Below, piece after piece: positions 44,087-52,543 of a stretch of 64,000 bases of DNA. The stretch's first letter is position 1. The number at the start of each line of letters is the position of its first letter. This stretch comes from Paraburkholderia sp. LEh10. Lineage in GTDB: Bacteria > Pseudomonadota > Gammaproteobacteria > Burkholderiales > Burkholderiaceae. Made by a program: the position numbers and the translations under genes. Location of the stretch: positions 62,001-126,000 of the forward strand of contig NZ_JAGIPX010000016.1 in the NCBI RefSeq assembly GCF_017814945.1, read 5' to 3'. The notes beneath the pieces were generated by a model. It was not told the origin of the DNA. It saw nothing but the letters and a program-made list of their open reading frames with translations, and did no database searches.

Positions 44087-45232
44087 TCAACGCGCCGGCA
44101 ACGGCAGACACACGGCGAGCCACGCGGGCGGCGCCGGTGCCAGTTTGCGCGCGACGGGCGTGTAGCGCCCGTCGAGCCGCGCGGCGAGGTGATACAACTC
44201 GGCCGCATTTTTCGGATCCCACTGTCCACTATAGCCGGGCAAACCGGCTTCACGGCGTTTTGCATCGAATGGCTCGGCTGAACGTACGAATTCCTCGTGC
44301 GTCTTCTCACCCGTCGCGTACGGCGTGAGCCAGTTCAGCGCGACGGCGAGCGTCGCGCCGCTCGGCGCGCGTTCGTTCAGCCAGTTGCGGTTGTGGCGGC
44401 GCGCCGCGAGCGCGGCCGTCACGAGCGGCTGAAGATCGTACGTGACATAGTGCAGCGCATCGCGCTCGCCGAAATCGACGGTCGTGCCATCGGGCGCGAT
44501 GTTGTCGTCGATGTGCTCGACGTACAGGCGCTGCGCGGCCTCGATCATCTTGCGGTTGTCGAGCGTGAACGCCGCCATCGCGATCAGCTTGACCCGGTGA
44601 CTCTGCCAGTTGTTGCGGAACGAGCCTGTCAACGGGCGCTTTTGCGCGTCGATCTGCGCGATGTAGCCGTTGGCGAGCTTCGTCAGAAAGGCCATCGTCG
44701 CGTTGCGCGTCTTCACGGGCAGCGCGCTCGCGGTCATGTCATAGGCGAGGATCAGCCCTTCGAACGGCGTCTCGTCGATCGGATTGAACGACGGCTCGTA
44801 GGTCGTCACCCATGCGTACAGCAGCCGGTCGACGAACTTCAGATAGCGGTCGTCGCTCGTCGCGCGCCATGAGAGCGCCGCATCGCGCAACAGGTCGAGG
44901 TCTTGCTCCGCTTCCTTGCTCTGGTCGTAAATGCCTTCGTGGGGCAGCGTGCCTTCCGTATGCAATCGACGCACGGCATGCGCCGGGTCGTTCAGGTGCG
45001 CCTGGACATTGCTCACCAATGCCTTCACGCCGGGATCAGCGTTGGTGCGCTCGCTGGTTTGCAGTGCGGGCGCGGCACAGAGGTTCATGGCGGCGTGGGC
45101 GGTCTGCATGCTCTGTGCGCAAATGGCAGCGGCCGCGATCAAAAGCGCGGGAAGCGGCAAGACGAAAAAGCGCTGTTGCTGCGCACGCGTACGATGTGTC
45201 CGGGACTGCATCATTCGCACCTGTCGCACCAT
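44087..45232 (-). CDS. Alginate lyase family protein, secreted
   Basis: A 381-residue protein with an N-terminal basic region and hydrophobic signal (VLPLPALLIAAAAICAQSM) ending near HAAMN. The mature part has an alpha-helical toroid-type sequence with GSFRNNWQSHRVKLIAMAAF, the Asn-His-containing core of alginate lyase domain proteins (PL5-like). Such enzymes cleave polymannuronate or related polysaccharide in the periplasm. No alginate biosynthesis genes are near, so the substrate is unknown. ATG 45232 has AAGGAG six bases upstream, clearly better than the longer frame from 45346. Confidence 0.8.
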   Translation of the reverse strand: MVRQVRMMQSRTHRTRAQQQRFFVLPLPALLIAAAAICAQSMQTAHAAMNLCAAPALQTSERTNADPGVKALVSNVQAHLNDPAHAVRRLHTEGTLPHEGIYDQSKEAEQDLDLLRDAALSWRATSDDRYLKFVDRLLYAWVTTYEPSFNPIDETPFEGLILAYDMTASALPVKTRNATMAFLTKLANGYIAQIDAQKRPLTGSFRNNWQSHRVKLIAMAAFTLDNRKMIEAAQRLYVEHIDDNIAPDGTTVDFGERDALHYVTYDLQPLVTAALAARRHNRNWLNERAPSGATLAVALNWLTPYATGEKTHEEFVRSAEPFDAKRREAGLPGYSGQWDPKNAAELYHLAARLDGRYTPVARKLAPAPPAWLAVCLPLPAR

Positions 45233-45308
45233 GCGAAACTCCTTCGTTGGGCTGATTCGGTGTGAGATGGTAACGGTTTGACGCGCCAAGCGACAGAACT
45301 GCAAGAAA

Positions 45309-45344
45309 GAACCGCGCGTCGCTGGGCAACGCGACGCGCGGTTC
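45309..45344 (-). terminator. Terminator of the gcv operon
   Basis: A perfect 14-bp stem (45309-45322 with 45331-45344, GAACCGCGCGTCGC and its complement) around an 8-base loop; on the minus strand TTTCTTG follows. It lies 40 bases after the gcvP stop. Confidence 0.85.
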
Positions 45345-45383
45345 ACACTACTTCAACATAACAACTGTGCGATGCACCCGACC

Positions 45384-48314
45384 TTACTGGTAATCCGCCA
45401 CGGGCACGCACGAGCAGAACAGATTGCGGTCGCCGTACGCGTTATCAGCACGGCCAACGGGCGGCCAGTACTTCTTCGCGACGAGCGACGGCAGTGGATA
45501 CGCCGCCGTTTCACGCGCATACGCATGCGGCCATTCGTTCGCGACGACGACCGCCGCCGTGTGCGGCGCGTGCTTGAGCGGGTTGTCCTCGCGATCGCTG
45601 CGGCCTTCCTCGACGTCGCGGATTTCGTTGCGAATCGCGATCATCGCTTCGATGAAGCGATCCAGCTCTTCCTTCGATTCCGATTCCGTCGGCTCGACCA
45701 TCAGCGTGCCCGGCACCGGGAAGCTCATCGTCGGCGCGTGGAAGCCGTAGTCCATCAGGCGCTTCGCGACGTCGTCGACGCTGATGCCGCTCGTTTCCTT
45801 GATGGGACGCAGATCGAGGATGCACTCGTGCGCGACCAGTCCGCCCGGGCCCGCGTACAGCACCGGGTAATGCGGCGCGAGCTTGTTCGCAACGTAGTTC
45901 GCGTTGAGGATCGCCGTTTCCGTGGCGGCCGTCAGGTTCTTCGCGCCCATCATCGCGATGTACATCCACGAGATCGGCAGGATCGACGCCGAGCCATACG
46001 GCGCAGCGGACACAGCGCCGATGCCGTTGGCGTCGCGCTCATAGCCCGTCGACGTCTGGTTCGGCAGGAACTTCGCGAGATGCGCACCGACAGCAACAGG
46101 ACCGACGCCCGGTCCGCCGCCGCCGTGCGGAATGCAGAACGTCTTGTGCAGATTCAGGTGCGAGACGTCACCGCCGAACTGGCCCGGCGCGGTGAGGCCG
46201 ACCATCGCGTTCATGTTCGCGCCGTCCACGTACACCTGGCCGCCGTGCCCATGTACGATCTCGCAGATTTCGCGGACGTTCTGCTCGAATACGCCGTGCG
46301 TCGACGGATACGTGATCATGATCGCCGCGAGCTTGTCGGCGTGTTGCGCGGCCTTCTTCTTCAGGTCTTCGATATCGACGTTGCCTTGCGCATCGCACGC
46401 GACGACGACGACCTGCATGCCCGCCATCTGCGCCGACGCCGGGTTCGTGCCATGCGCCGAAGCCGGGATCAGACACACGTTGCGATGACCTTCGCCGCGC
46501 GACTCGTGATACGCGTGAATGATCAGCAAGCCCGCGTATTCGCCTTGCGAGCCCGCGTTCGGCTGCAGCGACACGGCCGCATAGCCGGTTGCGGCGACCA
46601 GCATCTGCTCGAGCTGGTCGATCATTTCGCGGTAGCCGACGGTTTGCTGGGCGGGTGCGAACGGGTGGATCTGACCGAACTCGGGCCACGTGACGGGCAG
46701 CATTTCCGACGTCGCGTTGAGCTTCATCGTGCACGAGCCGAGCGGGATCATCGAGCGGTCGAGCGCGAGGTCTTTATCCGAGAGGCTGCGCAGATAGCGC
46801 AGCATTTCCGTTTCCGAATGATGGCGGTTGAACACGTGATGCGTCAGATACGCGCTTTCGCGTTCGAGCGTCGCCGGGAATGTGTTTGCCTGACCGAGCT
46901 GCGCGTCGAGTTCATCGATCTGCGGCACGGCGTCGACGAACGCAGCTTGCGCGAACGCGGCGAGCAGATCGGCGAGATCGGCGCGCGTCGTGGTTTCGTC
47001 GAGCGAAATGCCGACCCGCGTGTCGCTCACGCGGCGCAGGTTGAAGCGTCGTGCGGTCGCTGCGTCGTGCAGCGCTTGCGTGCGTGCGCCCGTTTCGAAC
47101 GTGAGCGTGTCGAAGAACGACTCGTTGACGAGCGTGTAGCCGAGTTGCTTTGCGCCGACGGCCAGCAGCGCGGCGATCCGGTTCACGCGCTGCGCGATCA
47201 TCTTGAGGCCGCGCGGGCCGTGATAGACGGCGTACATGCTGGCCATGATCGCGAGCAGCGCCTGCGCGGTGCAGACATTCGACGTCGCCTTTTCGCGGCG
47301 GATGTGCTGTTCGCGCGTTTGCAGCGCGAGACGCAGCGCGGGATTGCCTTGCGCATCGACGGTCACGCCGACGAGACGCCCCGGCATCTGACGCTTGAAC
47401 TCGTCGCGCACGGCGAGATACGCAGCGTGCGGGCCGCCGAAGCCGACGGGCACGCCGAAACGCTGCGAGTTGCCGACGGCCACGTCCGCGCCCCATTCGC
47501 CCGGCGGCGTGAGCAGGGTGAGCGCGAGCAGATCGGCGGCGGCGACCACGTGGCCGCCCGCGGCGTGGATCGCATCAGCGAGCGCGCGGTAGTCGCGCAC
47601 ATCGCCGTTGACGCCCGGATATTGCAGCAGCACGCCAAACGCGTTCGACGTCGCCGCATCGGCAGCCGGGCCGACCTTCACTTCGATGCCGACGGGCTTC
47701 GCGCGCGTCTTCATGACTTCGATGGTTTGCGGCAGCACGTCGTCTGCCACGTAGAAGATGTTCGACTTCGGCTTGCCGACGCGTTGCAGCAGCGTCATCG
47801 CTTCGGCTGCGGCCGTCGCTTCGTCGAGCAGCGACGCATTCGAGATCGCGAGACCCGTCAGGTCGACGATCATCTGCTGATAGTTCAGCAGCGCCTCCAG
47901 CCGGCCCTGCGAGATTTCCGGCTGATACGGCGTGTACGCCGTGTACCACGCCGGATTTTCGAGCACGTTGCGCAGGATGACGGCGGGCGTGTGCGCGTTG
48001 TAGTAGCCCTGGCCGATGTACGAGCGGAACACCTGGTTCTTGTCCGCGAGTTCGCGCAGGGCTGCGAGCGCTTCGGCTTCGCTCTTCGGTTGCGCGAAGG
48101 GGCCGAGCGGCAGCGCGTCCTGGCGGCGGATCGACTTCGGAATCACCGCGTCCATCAGCGCGGCGCGCGATGCGAAGCCGAGGGCTTCGAGCATCGACTG
48201 CTGATCGGCCGCGTCCGGGCCGATATGCCGTTCGGCGAAGGCATCGTGCACTTCGAGCGCGGCGAGCGAGAGGGGAGTGCGGTTCATCAGACGATCCGGG
48301 TGTTCGAGCTTCAT
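45384..48314 (-). CDS. gcvP: Glycine decarboxylase P protein (aminomethyl-transferring glycine dehydrogenase)
   Basis: A 976-residue PLP enzyme that decarboxylates glycine and passes the aminomethyl group to lipoyl-GcvH. The pyridoxal phosphate Lys is in HLNLHKTFCIPHGGGG, and the glycine-rich PHGGGGPGVGPV loop follows. Length and start (MKLEHPDRLMNRTPL) match Burkholderia GcvP. The frame stays open upstream to 48986 through gcvH on the same strand but in another phase, which is a shadow. It is the last gene of gcvT-gcvH-gcvP. Confidence 0.97.
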   Translation of the reverse strand: MKLEHPDRLMNRTPLSLAALEVHDAFAERHIGPDAADQQSMLEALGFASRAALMDAVIPKSIRRQDALPLGPFAQPKSEAEALAALRELADKNQVFRSYIGQGYYNAHTPAVILRNVLENPAWYTAYTPYQPEISQGRLEALLNYQQMIVDLTGLAISNASLLDEATAAAEAMTLLQRVGKPKSNIFYVADDVLPQTIEVMKTRAKPVGIEVKVGPAADAATSNAFGVLLQYPGVNGDVRDYRALADAIHAAGGHVVAAADLLALTLLTPPGEWGADVAVGNSQRFGVPVGFGGPHAAYLAVRDEFKRQMPGRLVGVTVDAQGNPALRLALQTREQHIRREKATSNVCTAQALLAIMASMYAVYHGPRGLKMIAQRVNRIAALLAVGAKQLGYTLVNESFFDTLTFETGARTQALHDAATARRFNLRRVSDTRVGISLDETTTRADLADLLAAFAQAAFVDAVPQIDELDAQLGQANTFPATLERESAYLTHHVFNRHHSETEMLRYLRSLSDKDLALDRSMIPLGSCTMKLNATSEMLPVTWPEFGQIHPFAPAQQTVGYREMIDQLEQMLVAATGYAAVSLQPNAGSQGEYAGLLIIHAYHESRGEGHRNVCLIPASAHGTNPASAQMAGMQVVVVACDAQGNVDIEDLKKKAAQHADKLAAIMITYPSTHGVFEQNVREICEIVHGHGGQVYVDGANMNAMVGLTAPGQFGGDVSHLNLHKTFCIPHGGGGPGVGPVAVGAHLAKFLPNQTSTGYERDANGIGAVSAAPYGSASILPISWMYIAMMGAKNLTAATETAILNANYVANKLAPHYPVLYAGPGGLVAHECILDLRPIKETSGISVDDVAKRLMDYGFHAPTMSFPVPGTLMVEPTESESKEELDRFIEAMIAIRNEIRDVEEGRSDREDNPLKHAPHTAAVVVANEWPHAYARETAAYPLPSLVAKKYWPPVGRADNAYGDRNLFCSCVPVADYQ

Positions 48315-48379
48315 TGAGTGTTCCTGCCGGCGCGGCGTTCGTGTCCGCGAAGCCGCCGCGCCCGTGGTGGGTAAATGGC

Positions 48380-48760
48380 TTATTCGCCGATCGATTTGCC
48401 GTAGGCCGCGGCGTCCATCAGACGATCCTGCGATGCGCCCGCAGCCGGCTTGATCTTGAACAGCCAGTTGTCGTACGGCGCGCTGTTCACGGAGTCCGGC
48501 GTATCGCCGACGCTCGTGTTGGCCTCGATGATTTCGCCCGACACGGGCGCGTAAATATCTGAAGCGGCCTTCACTGATTCGATGACGGCGACGGTATCGC
48601 CCGCCGAGACGGTTTGGCCCAGTTGCTGCACTTCGAAGAAGACGATGTCGCCGAGCGCTTCCTGCGCGTGGTCGGTGATACCGACCGTCAGCGTGCCGTC
48701 CGCTTCGGTGCGGACCCATTCGTGCGATTCGGTGTATTTCAGATCGGCCGGGATGCTCAT
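48380..48760 (-). CDS. gcvH: Glycine cleavage H protein (lipoyl carrier)
   Basis: A 126-residue lipoyl-domain protein that shuttles the aminomethyl group between P, T and L proteins. The lipoylated Lys is in AVIESVKAASDIYAP. It starts MSIPADLKYTESHEWV, typical for the family. It is 95 bases from gcvT and 65 from gcvP. Confidence 0.97.
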   Translation of the reverse strand: MSIPADLKYTESHEWVRTEADGTLTVGITDHAQEALGDIVFFEVQQLGQTVSAGDTVAVIESVKAASDIYAPVSGEIIEANTSVGDTPDSVNSAPYDNWLFKIKPAAGASQDRLMDAAAYGKSIGE

Positions 48761-48855
48761 CGGATGCTCCTAAACGGTGTGATTCGGTTTGACTTAAATG
48801 GTGGGACGCACGCGACGATTTTGTGACTGTGTCGTGACGCTTATCGTGTGATCGA

Positions 48856-49977
48856 TCAGCCGACGAGCACTTTGCCGTTGCGCACGAATGGCAGTTTAAC
48901 CACGCTGGCGGGAAGTGCCTTGTCACGTATCTGGACATGCACGACGTCGCCCGGCTGCACGCCCTTCGGTACGCGCGCGAACGCAATCGATTCCTGCATG
49001 GTCGGCGAGAACGTGCCGCTCGTGATTTCGCCTTCGCCGTTCGGCGTGACGACGACCTTCTGATGCGCGCGCAGCACGCCCGCTGCCTTGCCGTTGTCCT
49101 TGTGCAGGATCAGGCCGACGAACGTCGCTTGCGCGCCTTTTTCTTCGAGCTTCGCGCGCCCAATGAAATCGCGCGGCGCGGACAGATCGACGGTCCATGC
49201 GAGTCCGGCGTCGAGCGGCGAGACGTTGTCGTCCATGTCCTGGCCGTACAGGTTCATGCCCGCTTCGAGACGCAGCGTGTCGCGCGCGCCGAGACCGGCG
49301 GGCCGCACACCTTGCGCCTGCAGCGCGTTCCACAGCGCTTCGACGTGAGCGGCGGGAACGATGATTTCGAAGCCGTCTTCGCCCGTGTAGCCGGTGCGCG
49401 CGACGGTCAGCTCGCCAAACGGCGTATCGGCGACACGCGCCGCGTTGAACGGCTTGAGGCCTTCGCTGGCGGCGCGGGCGGCGGGCACCGTCGCCCAGAC
49501 TTTTTCACGCGCATTCGGGCCTTGCACGGCGACGATCGCGTAGTCGCGGCGCGGCGTGATGGTCAGGCCGAAGCCTTGTTCGTCATTGAGCTTGTTGAAC
49601 CACGCGACGTCTTTATCCGCCGTGCCGGCATTCACGACGACGCGGAAATGATCTTCGGCGAAGTAATAGACGATCAGATCGTCGATCACGCCGCCTTCGG
49701 GGTTGAGCAGGCACGAGTAGAGGGCTTTGCCCGGCGTCTGCAGCTTGCCGACGTTGTTGGCCAGCGCGCGCTCGAAGAAAGCACGCACGCGCTCGCCCGT
49801 GAAGTCGACGACGCACATATGGGACACGTCGAACATGCCGGCGTCGGTGCGAACGGCGCGATGCTCTTCGATCTGCGAGCCATAATTGACGGGCATGTCC
49901 CAGCCGCCGAAATCGACCATGCGGGCATTCAGCGCGCGGTGCGTGGCGTGGAGCGGGGTGTGTTTGAGTTCGGTCAT
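48856..49977 (-). CDS. gcvT: Glycine cleavage T protein (aminomethyltransferase)
   Basis: A 373-residue folate-dependent enzyme that releases ammonia and makes 5,10-methylene-THF from the H-protein intermediate. Motifs include PVNYGSQIEEHRAVRTDAGM, FDVSHM, the RTGYTGEDGFEI block with the conserved Asp region, and LGARDTLRLEAGMNLYGQDMD. It is first in the operon and lies 93 bases or more downstream of a tandem glycine riboswitch, so expression should rise with glycine. Confidence 0.97.
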   Translation of the reverse strand: MTELKHTPLHATHRALNARMVDFGGWDMPVNYGSQIEEHRAVRTDAGMFDVSHMCVVDFTGERVRAFFERALANNVGKLQTPGKALYSCLLNPEGGVIDDLIVYYFAEDHFRVVVNAGTADKDVAWFNKLNDEQGFGLTITPRRDYAIVAVQGPNAREKVWATVPAARAASEGLKPFNAARVADTPFGELTVARTGYTGEDGFEIIVPAAHVEALWNALQAQGVRPAGLGARDTLRLEAGMNLYGQDMDDNVSPLDAGLAWTVDLSAPRDFIGRAKLEEKGAQATFVGLILHKDNGKAAGVLRAHQKVVVTPNGEGEITSGTFSPTMQESIAFARVPKGVQPGDVVHVQIRDKALPASVVKLPFVRNGKVLVG

Positions 49978-50069
49978 CGGGGCCTCGGGCGTCGCTTAAC
50001 AGGAAAGGCCATGCGGCGAAACCCCTCGCGGCCTGATCCCACTTTGGGCCAACGAGCGATAACTGCATG

Positions 50070-50362
50070 CCCCCTCTGTCCTCGATACCTGAGAGATTGC
50101 GCTGCCGTCAGCGAGTGCTGGCGGGCGTGGCGCGCGCCCCTTCGGTGGGCAGCCTGCGCGTGCCCGATTCGTGCACTAGCGCTACTGCCGCTCTCCAGAG
50201 TGCGAAAAACGCTCGCTCATTCGTATGTGGTCATTGTGACCGGATGACAAGCGGGTTTTTCGACGCGTTCGGTCCTTTTGCCTGAGAGTTTGCGGGTGTG
50301 CCCCTTCGGCGGCGCTGGCTGCTGCGAAAGCTGGACGACAGCAGGCGGCGCGCTCTCCCGAC
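50070..50362 (-). promoter_or_regulatory. Tandem glycine riboswitch controlling gcvT-gcvH-gcvP
   Basis: Two glycine aptamers are visible on the minus strand. Aptamer 1 (about 50360 to 50266) has GGGAGAGCG, CGCCGAAGGGGCAC and AACTCTCAGGCAAAAGGACC. Aptamer 2 (about 50201 to 50074) has CTCTGGAGAGCGG, CACCGAAGGGGCGC and AATCTCTCAGGTATCGAGGAC. These are the conserved cores of the family. The linker between them is about 65 nt and holds a perfect small hairpin GGTCA/TGACC (50229-50241). In this family glycine binding switches on glycine cleavage genes. Confidence 0.93.
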
Positions 50363-50559
50363 GCGTGCGGCGAATGTACGCGAGGCCCGGAGGCTTGTCA
50401 AATAAAGGTTTCGACTCCTTGCAGCGCCTGCGTCCGGAGCTTCCCGCGACAAAAACGTCCGGCTTAACGGCTCATTCGTGCGACACCGGCTCGCCGGAAA
50501 AAGGCGCGAAAAGCGCAGCGCCCGCACAGGAGCCGCGCTTTCGGGCAAAGCCGCGCTAA

Positions 50560-50916
50560 TCAGCGGTTGATCGCCGCCGACGCCGTATCCAGTTCCTGAT
50601 TCAGAACACGCTGTTCGTCGCCCGTGAGGCCGCCGCCGTGCTGCGCGGCCATGTCGTGGGCTTCCTGGCGGATCGTATCGAGCCGGCGATGCAGCGCGCT
50701 GCCTTCGGGCGGCGGATAGGCGCCCTGGCTCACGCGCGCATCGATGCGGCGGCCCATCATGTCGATACGGCCGCCGACCTGTTCGAGACGGTGCACGGCC
50801 ATGTCGTGCGGATTCGGCGCGGGATGCGGCCGGGCCGTCTGCTGCGGCGCAGTCACGCACGCGGCCAGCGACGAAACCAGCGCACAGCAGGCGAGCGCGC
50901 GGGCGATTCGTTGCAT
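50560..50916 (-). CDS. Small putative lipoprotein
   Basis: A 118-residue protein with a lipoprotein signal: basic start MQRIARA, hydrophobic run and lipobox LAAC with Cys20. The rest is hydrophilic, helical and without a recognised domain; repeated pairs such as GGRIDMMGRRIDARV suggest amphipathic helices. AAGGAG lies seven bases upstream of the ATG at 50916. Sorting position +2 is Val, so outer-membrane anchoring is likely. Function unknown. Confidence 0.75.
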   Translation of the reverse strand: MQRIARALACCALVSSLAACVTAPQQTARPHPAPNPHDMAVHRLEQVGGRIDMMGRRIDARVSQGAYPPPEGSALHRRLDTIRQEAHDMAAQHGGGLTGDEQRVLNQELDTASAAINR

Positions 50917-51122
50917 GGAGTTCTCCTTGTGTCGAAAGATGCCGGTTCGGTACGCAAAGTAACGCTCATCCGGCGACGCGGGATGGCGCGTCGCCGGCGC
51001 GGCTGCGCATCCGTCGATGACCGGCAGGCGAGTGGTGGGAAGGCTTCTGCTTCGCGCAAAAGCCACTGAAGCGCTCGAAGGCGCGCAACGAGCACCGGCA
51101 AACCACAAACGCGATCCGACCC

Positions 51123-52172
51123 TCAGGCGCCGGGCCGGAACGGCAAACGCACGCCTTCCTGCTCGCTGCGATTCGCGAGTTCGATGATCGCCATCACGTC
51201 CACGGCGTCCTGTGCGCTGACGGGGAACGGTGCGCCGTCGCGGATCGATGCTGCCAGCGCGCGGTAGAAGTCGGCATAGACGCCATCGCGCGTCGGCAGT
51301 TCGCGCTCGACTTCCTGCTCACCTTCCAGCACGCGCAGCGTGCCCGCGTCGTTGCCGCCCCCAAAACCGGCATCGCCGGGGCGCAAGCCCGCCTTCAGCT
51401 GGTCTTCCTGCGTATCGAGGCCGTATTTCAGATAGCTGCCGCGCGTGCCGTGGATCGTGAAGCGCGGCGCGACAATCGCCGTCAGCGCGCTAGCGTGCAG
51501 CACCACTTCATGATTTGCGTAGCCGAGCAGCAGATGCACGTAGTCCGCGGCGCTCGCATTGTCGCGATACGCCTTGACCGTTGCGTAGACCGTGTCGGGC
51601 GTGCCGAACAGCGTCAGCGCCTGATCGATCAGATGCGGGCCGAGGTCGAACAGCAGACCGCCGCCGCGCGACGCCTCTTCGCGCCAGCGCTGCCGGATGC
51701 CCGGACGAAAGCGGTCGAAGTGCGATTCGAAATGCGTGATGCGGCCCAGCTCACCGCTTGCGATCAGCTCGCGCACGGTCATGAAATCGCCGTCCCAGCG
51801 GCGGTTGTGGAACGGCGCGAACAACAGTCCCTTGCTTTGCGCGAGATCGGCGAGCGTGCGGGCGTCGGCGGCGCAGAGCGTGACGGGCTTGTCCACGACC
51901 ACGTGCTTGCCCGCTTCGAGCGTGCGGCGCGCGAGGTCGAAGTGCGTGTCGTTGGGCGTCGCGATCACGACGCATTCGATGTCCGCAAGCGCGAGCAGCG
52001 CGTCGATGTCGGCGACGATCCGCGCGTTCGGATAGTCGGCGTGCGCCTTGTCCCGTTGTCCGGTGGCGATCGCGGCGACATGCGCGCGTCCGCAGTGCTC
52101 GATCACCGGCGCGTGAAAGGTGGCGCCGGCAAAGCCGTAGCCCATCAAGCCAATTTTCAGCGATGAAGACAT
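51123..52172 (-). CDS. Gfo/Idh/MocA-family NAD(P)-dependent oxidoreductase
   Basis: A 349-residue dehydrogenase. The nucleotide-binding Rossmann motif is IGLMGYGFAGATFHAP, and the VVVDKPVT segment carries the catalytic Lys of the family; the HNRRWDGDF block and GGGLLFDLGPHLIDQAL follow, as in E. coli YdgJ-type proteins. ATG 52172 has CAGGAAA upstream. Sugars or inositols are usual substrates. It is not in an operon with related genes. Confidence 0.88.
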   Translation of the reverse strand: MSSSLKIGLMGYGFAGATFHAPVIEHCGRAHVAAIATGQRDKAHADYPNARIVADIDALLALADIECVVIATPNDTHFDLARRTLEAGKHVVVDKPVTLCAADARTLADLAQSKGLLFAPFHNRRWDGDFMTVRELIASGELGRITHFESHFDRFRPGIRQRWREEASRGGGLLFDLGPHLIDQALTLFGTPDTVYATVKAYRDNASAADYVHLLLGYANHEVVLHASALTAIVAPRFTIHGTRGSYLKYGLDTQEDQLKAGLRPGDAGFGGGNDAGTLRVLEGEQEVERELPTRDGVYADFYRALAASIRDGAPFPVSAQDAVDVMAIIELANRSEQEGVRLPFRPGA

Positions 52173-52543
52173 GCGTGTTTCCTGCAAAAGCGGCGCGCCG
52201 CGGGGGCGGCGCGCAACGCCGCAATTGTGGCACGGAGGCGCCTCGCGTCGCGGCGAAGCGCTGCGGCGCGCGCTTGTCCGAATGGCATAAGCAGGGGCAT
52301 TGGCGGGAGCATTCGTGTTAACATCGCGGCTCTCACGCGAACGGCAAAAAGCGCATGGAATCAATTGCGTGCCAGTTGCGTGCGTCGGTTGCGTATGTCG
52401 GTTGCCGCAGGCGCGGCGGGTGGTCCGGCGAGGCGCCGCGCACGCGCCGCACGATGCACGCGCCGCGTCGTTTGCCATCTCGCTGCATGTTCTCGGGCCG
52501 TTCGAAGCGAAGCGCCCTCAATCGACTTACTCATCCACACACG
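52173..52543. other. Divergent intergenic region between the oxidoreductase and rep
   Basis: No independent gene is seen. An open frame in phase with rep extends back to 52355, but its residues do not resemble Rep proteins. The region must carry promoters for both divergent genes; no clear hexamer pair could be fixed. Confidence 0.4.

Noticed and set aside
45372..48317. 981-codon plus-strand frame opposite gcvP
   Set aside because: Same cause: antisense shadow of a certain gene, Arg-rich with no family resemblance.
48315..48986. Extension of gcvP upstream to 48986
   Set aside because: It overlaps gcvH in another phase; the MKLEHPDRL start is the family start.
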